A DNA stretch of 64,000 nt from Desulfobacteraceae bacterium Eth-SRB2. GTDB lineage: Bacteria > Desulfobacterota > Desulfobacteria > Desulfobacterales > UBA11574. The translations under genes were made by a program, and so were the position numbers. Below are positions 35,624 to 44,215 of the stretch, one piece after another (position 1 is the stretch's first letter; every line of letters begins with the position of its first letter). Under the pieces are notes generated by a model. The model did no database searches. It worked only from the letters and a program-made list of their open reading frames with translations, and was not told where the DNA came from. The stretch is taken from NCBI GenBank assembly GCA_004193595.1, contig RPGQ01000037.1, positions 302,827 through 366,826 on the forward strand. The letters run 5' to 3'.

Positions 35624-35681
35624 AATATGTTCTGCAATGTTTTTAATCTAAATTGAACGATTTGATATGAGAGGATAACCC

Positions 35682-35708
35682 TTGACAATGCTGCGCCGTT
35701 TATATAGT
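35682..35708 (+). promoter_or_regulatory. Possible sigma-70 promoter for adk
   Basis: TTGACA (35682-35687) is perfect; the best -10 is TATAGT (35703-35708) with a short 15-base spacer. It lies about 77 bases upstream of the adk start. Confidence 0.4.
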
Positions 35709-35784
35709 AAAGCCGAAAATAATGATACATTAAAAAGTTTGTAGATTACATATCATAAAACTAATTATGAAAGGAGAGTCAAGC

Positions 35785-36459
35785 ATGAACATTTTGTTTT
35801 TTGGGCCAAACGGCAGCGGTAAAGGAACCCAGGGATCCATTTTAAAAGATAAATATAATACCCCTCACATTGAGTCCGGAGCTATTTTTCGTGATAACAT
35901 CTCAAAAGGGAGCGAACTCGGCACAAAAGCCAAAGAATTTATCGACAAGGGTGATCTGGTACCGGATGAAATTACCATCCCAATGATACTCGACCGCCTC
36001 AAACAGGATGATTGTAAGGTCGGCTGGCTTCTTGACGGGTTTCCGAGAAACAAAAACCAGGCGATCAAACTTGATGAATCACTAAAAGAGGCCGGCATGG
36101 CACTCGATATTGTCGTGGAAATACTTCTGGACCGCGAAATTGCAAAAAACAGGATCATGGGGCGCAGACTCTGTGTCAATGATAATAACCATCCCAATAA
36201 CATCTATATCGATGCCATCAAACCTGACGGGGATAAATGCCGTGTTTGCGGTGGTGATTTAAAGACCAGAGACGATGACCAGGATGAAGATGCAATCAAC
36301 AAACGCCACGGTATATACTATGACGATGATACCGGAACCCTTGCATCCGCCTATTATTTCAAAGACCTTGCCGCCAAAGAAGGCTCCATGAAATACATTA
36401 CGCTGGACGGCGCACCGAGCGTAACAGAGGTTACGGCAGAGCTTGTTTCAAAATTGTAA
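35785..36459 (+). CDS. adk: Adenylate kinase
   Basis: Converts ATP plus AMP to two ADP. FFGPNGSGKGTQGS is the P-loop, IESGAIFRDNI the AMP site, and WLLDGFPRNKNQA the core motif. The LID region is long and carries CRVCGG, half of a zinc site, inserted after GRRLCVND; the pattern is more like a divergent long-form Adk than the E. coli enzyme. ATG 35785 (NILFFGPNG) is chosen for its AAAGGAGAG site; the in-frame ATG six codons earlier has none. Confidence 0.92.
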   Translation: MNILFFGPNGSGKGTQGSILKDKYNTPHIESGAIFRDNISKGSELGTKAKEFIDKGDLVPDEITIPMILDRLKQDDCKVGWLLDGFPRNKNQAIKLDESLKEAGMALDIVVEILLDREIAKNRIMGRRLCVNDNNHPNNIYIDAIKPDGDKCRVCGGDLKTRDDDQDEDAINKRHGIYYDDDTGTLASAYYFKDLAAKEGSMKYITLDGAPSVTEVTAELVSKL

Positions 36460-36528
36460 AATTTTAATAAGCACGACTTTTAAAAGCCCCTATCTTGTCA
36501 GGCGAAAAAATTGTCTTAAAAAACTAAC

Positions 36529-36762
36529 CGTTCACAGGTTCAGGGTTCAATGTTCAAGGTTAAGGACAAAGAAGGACAAAGAAGGCATTGCAGATCCGAA
36601 GCCCTCGTTACAAAGGTTCATTTTCACAAGTAATTGCCAATTGAGCTTCAGATTTTGGATTAGGCCTGACGAAACTGACGCTTTTCTCGTAATTACGCGT
36701 CTTAAATTTAGTCCGGGTACGAGAATGGAACCTTTAACCCCTGAGCCTTTAACCCGTGAACG
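36529..36762. repeat. Word-repeat palindrome built on GGTTCA/GGTTAA
   Basis: The left arm (36529-36575) is CGTTCACAGGTTCAGGGTTC followed by AATGTTCAAGGTTAAGG; the right arm (36727-36762) is the degenerate reverse complement (AACCTTTAACCCCTGAGCC, TTTAACCCGTGAACG). About 150 unrelated bases lie between. It occupies most of the adk-rpsU gap; no gene is supported there. Confidence 0.75.
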
Positions 36763-36802
36763 CCTACTAAAAAACAAACAACCGTGAACGCTTTTTTTGT
36801 TT

Positions 36803-36845
36803 AATGTGTCCGTGAGCTGATTTTTCAGTCCGGACACATTTTTTT
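36803..36845 (+). terminator. Rho-independent terminator downstream of adk
   Basis: AATGTGTCCG pairs perfectly with CGGACACATT around a loop that itself contains CTGA/TCAG, followed by seven Ts. It would stop transcripts before rpsU. Confidence 0.8.
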
Positions 36846-37057
36846 GCAAAATTTTTGACCGAATGTTTTTTTTACCACATAACAAATATTTTTCCTTGCC
36901 AATTAATATATTTATATATATATAAATTAGTTTATTATTAAGAAAAAAATAACCATCGGAAATAATTTTTAATTTGAGACTTACGTCGGGATTAGGTAAA
37001 AGGGAGCTTTTTTAAAGATCTTAATTTGCCGCTGATGGAAAAAAGGAGGCGAATAAT

Positions 37058-37267
37058 TTGAAGGATATTCAGGTCAAGGTTTTTGACAATGACCTTGAAA
37101 AAGCAATGCGCATTTTGAAAAAAAAGGTTCAAAATGACGGGCTTTTTAAACGATTAAAAATGAAGAAGGCTTATGAAAAGCCGAGTGAGCACAGGCGCCG
37201 CAAACAGCGCGAAGCTTTACGAAGACAAAGAATCGCGGCTTCCAGAAACAGATACCGCAGAAGATAA
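37058..37267 (+). CDS. rpsU: 30S ribosomal protein S21
   Basis: A 69-residue S21 with the standard N-terminal VKVFDNDLEKAMRILKKKVQ, the middle KAYEKPSEHRRRKQ and a long Arg-rich tail. The start is TTG 37058 with AAAAGGAGG at 37041-37049. It is a monocistronic gene with an AT-rich stretch upstream and its own terminator downstream, so expression is probably uncoupled from adk and folC. Confidence 0.96.
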   Translation: MKDIQVKVFDNDLEKAMRILKKKVQNDGLFKRLKMKKAYEKPSEHRRRKQREALRRQRIAASRNRYRRR

Positions 37268-37292
37268 GATTAAACCTTAATTCGTTTTTTAA

Positions 37293-37328
37293 ACCCGGCG
37301 AATATATTGATTCTGCCGGGTTTTTTCT
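37293..37328 (+). terminator. Rho-independent terminator after rpsU
   Basis: AACCCGGC and GCCGGGTT form an 8-bp stem with a 15-base loop, followed by a T run to 37328. It ends next to the folC start, so folC needs its own weak promoter or read-through. Confidence 0.85.
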
Positions 37329-37334
37329 GTGAAA

Positions 37335-38633
37335 ATGACAACAAAAGATTCCTATAACAATTGTCTAAATACCATATATAGTCTTAGAAGATACGGAATT
37401 ATACTTGGTCTAGATACGATCAGGGAGATTCTTCAAGGCTTGGGGGATCCTCAGGATACATTTAATTCCATTCATGTGGCCGGAACCAACGGAAAAGGAT
37501 CCATCGCTTCCGCTCTTGCCACCATTCTCCATATCTCCGGATACAAGGTCGGGCTTTATACATCCCCGCATCTCGTCAGGTTCAATGAAAGAATCTGTAT
37601 CAACAACCGGCAGGTTTCAGATGAAGATGTGGTTGCATCTTATGAGGCCGTGAAAAGCGTGCATAACGGCTCCAGAGAACCGACCTTTTTTGAGTTTGCA
37701 ACTGCCATGGCCTTTTATGAATTCGGTAAACAAAATGTGGATTGGGCCGTCATCGAGACCGGCATGGGGGGGCGGCTTGATGCGACCAACATCATAAAAC
37801 CGGCCCTTTCTATAATCACCAATATATCCCTTGAACATAAAACCTATCTGGGGAATACCATCGCCGAAATTACCCGGGAAAAAGGGGGCATTATAAAAAA
37901 TAAGGTTCCTGTTGTAACCGGCGTAAAACAAAAAAATGCAATTTCAGTCTTAAAAACCATGGCCGACTCTAAATCTGCACCGTTACATCGCTTTGGAGAC
38001 GCATTCCGGGTTCGAAGAGGAAATGGATCATTTAACTATTTTGGATTAGAGAATGTATGGCGAAACATAAATACCGGGTTAAATGGCAGCCACCAGATCG
38101 ATAACGCAGCGCTGGTTCTCGCTTCATGTGAAGTACTGAATCAAAACAATCCCGGTTTTTCCCTGCAAAACATCAAGGACGGCCTGTTACAAAACAGATG
38201 GCCGGGAAGACTGGAGATCGTCTCCGAATCTCCGCTCATCATTCTTGACGGCGCCCATAATTTCATCGCCGCCCGCAATCTTGCAGCATATCTGTCCGAG
38301 AATCTTTCTGATCGAAACATAACGCTGATTGTCGGCATACTGGATGACAAGCCCTGTGCCTCCATGCTTAGAAGTCTGCTTCCTCTCTGTAGTAAAATCA
38401 TATTAACACGCCCGAAAATTGATCGGGCCTTGCCGCCGGAAAAGCTTTACCCCATTGCAAGAGAAATGATTCCCGACGTACATATCATTCCTGATGTGGA
38501 TAAAGCCGTGATACATGCAGTTGAAAACGCATCACCCAAAGATGCAATCTGTATTGCGGGTTCTCTTTACGTGGTGGGCGAAGCAAAAGAATTATTTGAG
38601 AAAAACGCCGCTCTTTTAAGTAAAAACCAATAG
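37335..38633 (+). CDS. folC: Folylpolyglutamate/dihydrofolate synthase
   Basis: Adds glutamate to dihydropteroate and folates. The Mur-ligase fold shows IHVAGTNGKGSIASALATIL as P-loop, YTSPHLVRFNERI, VIETGMGGRLDATN and ISLEHKTYLG, and a C-terminal IILDGAHNFIAARNL. ATG 37335 gives 432 residues; a GTG at 37329 is the alternative. It begins directly after the rpsU terminator, with no good ribosome site. Confidence 0.95.
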   Translation: MTTKDSYNNCLNTIYSLRRYGIILGLDTIREILQGLGDPQDTFNSIHVAGTNGKGSIASALATILHISGYKVGLYTSPHLVRFNERICINNRQVSDEDVVASYEAVKSVHNGSREPTFFEFATAMAFYEFGKQNVDWAVIETGMGGRLDATNIIKPALSIITNISLEHKTYLGNTIAEITREKGGIIKNKVPVVTGVKQKNAISVLKTMADSKSAPLHRFGDAFRVRRGNGSFNYFGLENVWRNINTGLNGSHQIDNAALVLASCEVLNQNNPGFSLQNIKDGLLQNRWPGRLEIVSESPLIILDGAHNFIAARNLAAYLSENLSDRNITLIVGILDDKPCASMLRSLLPLCSKIILTRPKIDRALPPEKLYPIAREMIPDVHIIPDVDKAVIHAVENASPKDAICIAGSLYVVGEAKELFEKNAALLSKNQ

Positions 38634-38715
38634 CCCGATTATTATAAAATCTAAATTTTGCGTCAGGCTTGACATGTCAGCACTGATGAACTATTGATCC
38701 GACTCAACCAACCGT

Positions 38716-38791
38716 GCGCCCGTAGCTCAGTGGATAGAGCGTCAGCCTCCGGAGCTGAAAGCCGCTGGTTCGAACCCAGCCGGGCGTACCA
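38716..38791 (+). tRNA. tRNA-Arg(CCG)
   Basis: A full cloverleaf can be drawn: acceptor GCGCCCG with CGGGCGT (first pair G-U), D-arm GCTC...GAGC, anticodon arm TCAGC-CTCCGGA-GCTGA with anticodon CCG, T-arm GCTGG-TTCGAAC-CCAGC, and an encoded CCA end at 38789-38791. It reads CGG codons. Length 76 bases. Confidence 0.95.
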
Positions 38792-39132
38792 TCATAATTT
38801 TAATAGATTATGAAGTTTCAAAATCCTCAAATTTTTGTCTAAAAATTCAATACATAGAGCACTTCCCTCCGAAAAAATACAGCAGAATTATCAAAAGGCC
38901 ATTTCCCGGACGCGAAGGATGGCTGTCGGTTCAGAAAGAAGGGTAAAAAAAATGTTATGGAAACAGCTGTAACATATAACGTTCGTACAGAACCTTCACA
39001 ACTCTAAATTAATGCCTGTTTTTGTTTGACAGCGCTTCGCCTAAATTGTATTTTATTCGTATTGTTGGATTCGATTTTTTAAGAATTCTGTAATATTAAT
39101 CGCTTACAATTTATAAAATAGCGAAGCCTGAT
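38792..39132. other. Intergenic region upstream of the AmmeMemoRadiSam cluster
   Basis: No gene is supported in these 340 bases. The promoter at 39026-39054 is the only feature seen. Confidence 0.5.
39026..39054 (+). promoter_or_regulatory. Sigma-70-type promoter for the AmmeMemoRadiSam cluster
   Basis: TTGACA (39026-39031), a 17-base spacer, then TATTTT (39049-39054), about 80 bases before the first gene. The -35 is perfect and the -10 matches four of six positions. Confidence 0.5.
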
Positions 39133-40623
39133 ATGAAGCAAATTTTCAGTCTATTTTTTACAATTTTTCTTGCGCTCTGCCCGGCATCTTTTCTCCGAAC
39201 AGGCTCGGCCAATGCCGATGAAATCCGTAAATCTCTATACGCCGGTAGTTTTTATCCTGGAACACGGTCCGAGTTGGCGTCTATTATCGAACAACTCACC
39301 GGCCGGGTGAAGGGGACACAGGTTCAACATCCTTCCCATACGTCACTAAAAGCCCTGATAATGCCCCATGCCGGTTATATTTATTCAGGGGTGACAGCGG
39401 CGCATATCTCACGGGTATTAAAGGAAAATCAATTCAGAAGAGTTATCGTAATGGCGCCGGATCATCGTGTGGGGTTCACAGGCGGCGCCATCAGCGATGT
39501 GGCCGCCTATGAAACGCCTCTGGGACTGATTCCGCTGAATAAAGATGCGGCAACACTGCGGGGTAATAAATACCTGTTTCAAGGAATTCCGGCCTCCGAC
39601 CGGCTTGAGCATTCCGTGGAAGTGGTTCTCCCGTTTCTTCAATATTTTCTGAAAAATTTCCAACTCATACCCATTGTTCTGGGCCGGGGCAATGATCTTT
39701 CGGACCGGGTTTCGGATGCTCTCGACCCTTTAATGGATCAAAACACACTGCTGGTGGTTAGTTCGGATTTGTCCCACTATCTTTCGTATCAAGAAGCGGT
39801 GGCCAGAGACCGGGAAACCATCAAAACGATATTAGATCTTAACGCCGGTAAACTGCTGACACGTGAAAATGCAGCCTGCGGCAGAATACCGATTCTGGTT
39901 GTGATAAATATGGCTCGCCGACACGGATGGCAACCCATGCTTCTCCACTATTCAAACAGCGGCGATACCGCAGGAGATCGCTCACGGGTTGTCGGTTATG
40001 CGGCCATCGCTTTTTATGGAGGTTCATCCATGCAAAACAGTATTGATTCCTCTCAGCCTTTGAAAACGCATCAGGGGCAAGCACTGGTGAAGTTGGCCCG
40101 GCAGACCATGGCGGAAAGGCTGGGTAAAAAATCCATCAAAGTTGATCCCGATGCCATGGCCGACGTCGCTTTTCAGGACCACAGGGGCACCTTTGTAACA
40201 CTTACCATTAACAAACAGTTGCGAGGGTGTATCGGAAATCTGGATTCCACTGAATCGATTCTGGCCGGAATAAAGCGCAACGCCGTCAATGCCGCTTTCC
40301 ATGATCCCCGTTTCTCCCCTTTGAAAGCCCATGAACTCGATCAGGTGGATATTGAGGTGAGTATCCTTACCGAACCGCAGCGTCTGGAATATGGGGACAG
40401 CAAAGATTTAGTTTCCAAACTTCGGGTCCATGTGGACGGTGTTATACTGAGCAAGGGATCGACAAGCGCCACTTTTTTGCCCCAGGTCTGGGAGCAACTG
40501 CCCCGGCCTGAGCAGTTTCTTTCCCATCTTTGCATGAAAGCCGGCCTGCCTGCCAATGACTGGGAAAAAAGCCGTCTTGACATTTTGACCTATCAGGTTC
40601 AATATTTTGAAGAGGAAAAATGA
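39133..40623 (+). CDS. amrB: Exported MEMO-AMMECR1 fusion (AmrB-AmrA)
   Basis: A 496-residue fusion of two AmmeMemoRadiSam proteins. A signal peptide (IFSLFFTIFLALCPASFL, cleaved near ANADE) leads to a MEMO domain (about 30-300): LIMPHAGYIYSGVTA, MAPDHRVGFTGG, LEHSVEVVLPFL and SSDLSHYLSYQEA supply the metal-site His residues. AMMECR1 follows (about 310-490): FVTLTINKQLRGCIGNLDS and NAAFHDPRFSPL are hallmarks. MEMO binds iron or copper in other systems; the bacterial role is unknown. It overlaps the next gene by 17 bases. Confidence 0.88.
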   Translation: MKQIFSLFFTIFLALCPASFLRTGSANADEIRKSLYAGSFYPGTRSELASIIEQLTGRVKGTQVQHPSHTSLKALIMPHAGYIYSGVTAAHISRVLKENQFRRVIVMAPDHRVGFTGGAISDVAAYETPLGLIPLNKDAATLRGNKYLFQGIPASDRLEHSVEVVLPFLQYFLKNFQLIPIVLGRGNDLSDRVSDALDPLMDQNTLLVVSSDLSHYLSYQEAVARDRETIKTILDLNAGKLLTRENAACGRIPILVVINMARRHGWQPMLLHYSNSGDTAGDRSRVVGYAAIAFYGGSSMQNSIDSSQPLKTHQGQALVKLARQTMAERLGKKSIKVDPDAMADVAFQDHRGTFVTLTINKQLRGCIGNLDSTESILAGIKRNAVNAAFHDPRFSPLKAHELDQVDIEVSILTEPQRLEYGDSKDLVSKLRVHVDGVILSKGSTSATFLPQVWEQLPRPEQFLSHLCMKAGLPANDWEKSRLDILTYQVQYFEEEK

Positions 40624-42715
40624 ACGTGCCATAACACGGGTTGTCATTGCTACGGGAATTTCTTCTGTAGTGACTCAGTTATTGATCATTCGTGAATTTT
40701 TAGCACAATTCCAGGGCAATGAGTTCATCATTGCCCTGATTCTTTTTAACTGGCTGATCCTTGGCGGAATCGGCACTCTCCTGGCCCGATGGGTCACAAA
40801 GCGCTTCTGGAGAGCCACCGTCAACCGTTTGGGCTGGCTCTCCCTTATTCTGGCAGGTCTTCCTGCTGTACAAATTCTGATCATTCGTCAGTTTCGTGAT
40901 GTCTTTTTTATTCACGGGAGCTCGGTGGGATTTTATCCCACCCTAACCTTTACCTTTTTTACCATTGCGCCCTATTGCCTTGTGCTCGGTTTTGTCCTCC
41001 CGTACAGTCTTTTCGTCATAAGAACCGAGAATCCGGATTATCCCGGCACCCGTATATATATCATTGACAATCTCGGAGATGTGTCCGGCGGCGCCCTGTT
41101 TTCCTTTGCCCTTGTTTTTCTGGTTACCCCTTTACAGGCCGTATTTTTAGCCAATTTACCACTGGTGCTGTCAACCTATCTTCTGTTTCGTGTCTCTTCC
41201 CGGCATGATCCGGCGATTTATTTGGGGACGGGTGTTACGGTTGCCATTCTGGTTGTCGGTATTTTTTTGGAACCCACATCTCTCGACCCTTGGGAAGGCA
41301 AACTGGTTTTTTACAGCGAATCTCGTTACGGCCGAATACAAATTCAGCAAGACCGGGACCAGTTTACGTTGTTTGTAAGCGGAAACCCGCTGTATGGGAG
41401 TCAGAATTTGAGCATGGCCGAAGAGACCATCCATTATACTTTGGCTCAATTACATCAGGCAAATAATATTCTTCTGATTTCCGCCCAAGGCGGTATGATG
41501 GTCGAATTGGAAAAGTATAAGCCTGCCTCGGTGGATTATGTGGAACTCGATCCACAGGTTGCAAATGTTCAATTCAAGTTCGGGCTGATAAAAAAGATTC
41601 CCGGCCTGAATGTAATTCATCAGGATGGTCGGGCCTACCTGGAAGGTTCTGATAAAATCTACGACGCTATAATTATCAATCTGAGTGAACCCGATACATT
41701 TCAACTCAACCGATTTTTTACAGACAGATTTTTTGCCCTGGCCAGAAGTCACCTGGCCAGGAATGGGGTGTTGAGTTTTGCAATGAAGGGGTATGATAAT
41801 TATCTGGCTGAACCGCAGCGCCGCAAGCTTTCCTCAGTGTATAATACCGTCACCGATTATTTCGACAATGTGCTTTTACTGCCGGGTCAAAAGATTTTTT
41901 TTCTGTGCAGTTCTCAACCCCTTAGGACCGATATCCCGGAACTTCTGGTTAAAAAAGATATCCATACCCGCTACATCAGAGGGTATTATTACGGGAACCT
42001 GACCCCTGAAAGAATCCAGCGCTTAAATACCCTTATAGATCCCACGGTTCCTAAAAACAGAGATTATTTTCCCCAGTTGATGCGCTTGATGTTTACACAG
42101 TGGTTTGCAAAGTTTTCCACTTCACCCACAGGGTTTATCGCAGTTTTGGCGATACTTAGTCTCATCTACCTGATGCGTATCCGTGCCGAAGAGTTTGTTC
42201 TTTTTTCTACGGGTTTCACGGTAATGGGAAGCGAAATCCTGGTAATATTTGCATTTCAAATTTTCTTCGGTTATATTTATTTGCAAATCGGTATGATTGT
42301 CACCGTTTTCCTTGCCGGCCTTTTGCCCGGTGCCTGGTTCGGCGATAGACTCCGTTACAGAAGCAAACAGACCCTGGCAGTTGCCGATGGTTTGCTGATT
42401 GTCCTGATGGGTCTGTTGATTATCGTTATGAAACACGGGGGGCATCATCTGCCGGTGGCTTTCTTTCTTGTTTTCGGTTTTGTGATTTCGCTGATCTGCG
42501 GTTTCCAGTTTCCGGTAGCTCTTTATTTGCGGGGCGGAGATGCCCCGGCAGTGACCCGAACCTTTTCTGCCGATCTTATCGGAGCCGCATGTGGAACCCT
42601 GGTCACAAACGTCGTATTGATCCCCTATTGCGGGATCATCTGGGCTGGGGCCGGTTTGATCGGGCTTAAGCTTTGCAGTTTAATTATTATGGTTGTGCTT
42701 CATGAAAAAAATTAG
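40607..42715 (+). CDS. Membrane protein with spermidine-synthase-like domain
   Basis: A 702-residue protein with about seven N-terminal membrane helices, a soluble aminopropyl/methyltransferase-like domain (about 230-450) and several more helices at the C-terminus. The SAM-binding region has LISAQGGMMVELEKY, VDYVELDPQVANV and IHQDGRAYLEG followed by YDAIIINLSEP, as in spermidine synthases. The start is TTG 40607, since no in-frame ATG exists near the family start. It lies between the MEMO-AMMECR1 and radical-SAM genes with overlaps on both sides, so it is part of the system. Polyamine synthesis is not established for such membrane forms. Confidence 0.75.
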   Translation: MKRKNERAITRVVIATGISSVVTQLLIIREFLAQFQGNEFIIALILFNWLILGGIGTLLARWVTKRFWRATVNRLGWLSLILAGLPAVQILIIRQFRDVFFIHGSSVGFYPTLTFTFFTIAPYCLVLGFVLPYSLFVIRTENPDYPGTRIYIIDNLGDVSGGALFSFALVFLVTPLQAVFLANLPLVLSTYLLFRVSSRHDPAIYLGTGVTVAILVVGIFLEPTSLDPWEGKLVFYSESRYGRIQIQQDRDQFTLFVSGNPLYGSQNLSMAEETIHYTLAQLHQANNILLISAQGGMMVELEKYKPASVDYVELDPQVANVQFKFGLIKKIPGLNVIHQDGRAYLEGSDKIYDAIIINLSEPDTFQLNRFFTDRFFALARSHLARNGVLSFAMKGYDNYLAEPQRRKLSSVYNTVTDYFDNVLLLPGQKIFFLCSSQPLRTDIPELLVKKDIHTRYIRGYYYGNLTPERIQRLNTLIDPTVPKNRDYFPQLMRLMFTQWFAKFSTSPTGFIAVLAILSLIYLMRIRAEEFVLFSTGFTVMGSEILVIFAFQIFFGYIYLQIGMIVTVFLAGLLPGAWFGDRLRYRSKQTLAVADGLLIVLMGLLIIVMKHGGHHLPVAFFLVFGFVISLICGFQFPVALYLRGGDAPAVTRTFSADLIGAACGTLVTNVVLIPYCGIIWAGAGLIGLKLCSLIIMVVLHEKN

Positions 42716-43883
42716 CCGACGGCATTTTCTTTATTGTAGTGCGGGATTGCTTTGTAGCGCGGTTCAGGCCAATACGTTCTGGCCCTTTTCCGTAGAAGCG
42801 AATGCGGAAGCAGGACCGGCAGATATCCGCGGCAGTGTTTTTAAAGGAGATGCACCTGAAAAACTGTGGAAATGGTCTCACGAGGGATATTTTTATACAA
42901 AGCTGGACAACAAACGGGTAAGGTGCGGTATCTGCCCCAACAGGTGTCTGTTATCCCCCGGCGACCGCAGTGTCTGCCGTTCCAGGATTAATATGGACGG
43001 CACTCTTTACACTCTGACCTACGGCAACCCCTGCAGCATGAATGTGGATCCCATTGAAAAAAAACCGCTGTATCATTTCAAACCGCGGTCAAAAGCTTTT
43101 TCCATCGCCACCACCGGCTGCAACTTTCGCTGTTTGAATTGCCAGAACTGGGAAATTTCCCAGGCCAAACCTCACCAAGTACGCCATTATGAGCTTTTTC
43201 CTGCCGATGTCGTAAAAACCGCACAGAGCACCGGCTGCGAGTCCATCGCCTACACCTATTCCGAAGCCACGACTTTTTTTGAGTATATGATAGATACCGC
43301 CCGACTGGCCAGAGATAAGGGAATATCTAATTTATGGATTTCAAACGGTTACATTAATCTAAAACCTCTCCTGGAACTATGCGGTGTGCTGGACGCTGCC
43401 AATGTAAATCTCAAATCATTCAGCGATGCCATTTACCGGAAGTTAAACGGCGGCCGTTTGCAACCGGTTTTAAATACATTCAAAACACTGCACCAACAGG
43501 GAGTCCATTTTGAAATGACGACCCTGATTGTTCCGGGGTATGTGGATGATGCCGAAATGGTAAAAAAGATGTGCCGGTGGATTCTTACAAACCTCGGGCC
43601 TGATTATCCTTTGCACTTTTTACGTTTTTTCCCCAGATACAAACTCGACCGTCTGCCTTCCACTCCTATCTCAACCCTTGTCCGGTTTCGCAAGCTTGCC
43701 ATGGCTGAAGGAATCCATTATGTCTATGTGGGCAACGCTTCCTATCCCGAGGGAAATAACACCTATTGCCACAATTGCAAAAAGCTGCTAATTGAGCGGA
43801 TCGGCTATTTCATACCGACTTACAACCTGGACGGAAATCAATGCAAATATTGCCGGACCGTTATCCCCGGGCGCTGGACATAA
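42702..43883 (+). CDS. amrS: AmmeMemoRadiSam radical SAM enzyme with Tat signal
   Basis: A 393-residue radical SAM protein. The N-terminus SRRHFLYCSAGLLCSA is a twin-arginine signal. CGICPNRC (about residue 75) is the family's accessory motif, and TTGCNFRCLNCQNWEIS (about 141) the CxxxCxxC cluster. A later GVHFEMTTLIVPG and LHFLRFFPRYKL are typical of the AmrS/PflA-like group, and CHNCKK plus CKYC near the end may hold another cluster. ATG 42702 overlaps the upstream stop codon by 14 bases. The reaction is unknown. Confidence 0.88.
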   Translation: MKKISRRHFLYCSAGLLCSAVQANTFWPFSVEANAEAGPADIRGSVFKGDAPEKLWKWSHEGYFYTKLDNKRVRCGICPNRCLLSPGDRSVCRSRINMDGTLYTLTYGNPCSMNVDPIEKKPLYHFKPRSKAFSIATTGCNFRCLNCQNWEISQAKPHQVRHYELFPADVVKTAQSTGCESIAYTYSEATTFFEYMIDTARLARDKGISNLWISNGYINLKPLLELCGVLDAANVNLKSFSDAIYRKLNGGRLQPVLNTFKTLHQQGVHFEMTTLIVPGYVDDAEMVKKMCRWILTNLGPDYPLHFLRFFPRYKLDRLPSTPISTLVRFRKLAMAEGIHYVYVGNASYPEGNNTYCHNCKKLLIERIGYFIPTYNLDGNQCKYCRTVIPGRWT

Positions 43884-43952
43884 GAACTTAGGGGCTTCGC
43901 ATATAAGCGCCAAGTTATTTCTTGCGCCGGGATTGCTGTGGAAGGTTTACTG

Positions 43953-44114
43953 AAGAAGATGAACATCGAACATCGAACGTCCAACATCGAATGTTGAATG
44001 AAAGACAAAAACAAGGGCAAGAATTTCGTTAAAAAAAATTACGGAGCGAAGCGACATCATTATTCGATGTTCAACGTTGGACGTTCGATGTTCGATGTTG
44101 GACGTTCATCTTTC
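43953..44114. repeat. Word-repeat palindrome built on GAACATC/GATGTTC
   Basis: The left arm (43953-44004) repeats GAACATCGAACATCGAACGT and CCAACATCGAA; the right arm (about 44060-44114) is its reverse complement (TTCGATGTTCAACGTTGGAC, GTTCGATGTTCGATGTTGGA). The loop ends GGAGCGAAGCGACATCAT, also present in the palindrome at 55328-55460. It fills the 332-base gap between amrS and the oxidoreductase. Confidence 0.85.
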
Positions 44115-44215
44115 AAAACAACCCTGTACTGCATAAATGTACCCTGTGAATGTTTACAAAATAATTTTGCACTTATGGGGCTTCGCCTCAACTCATTTTT
44201 TCTGGAGAATCAATA

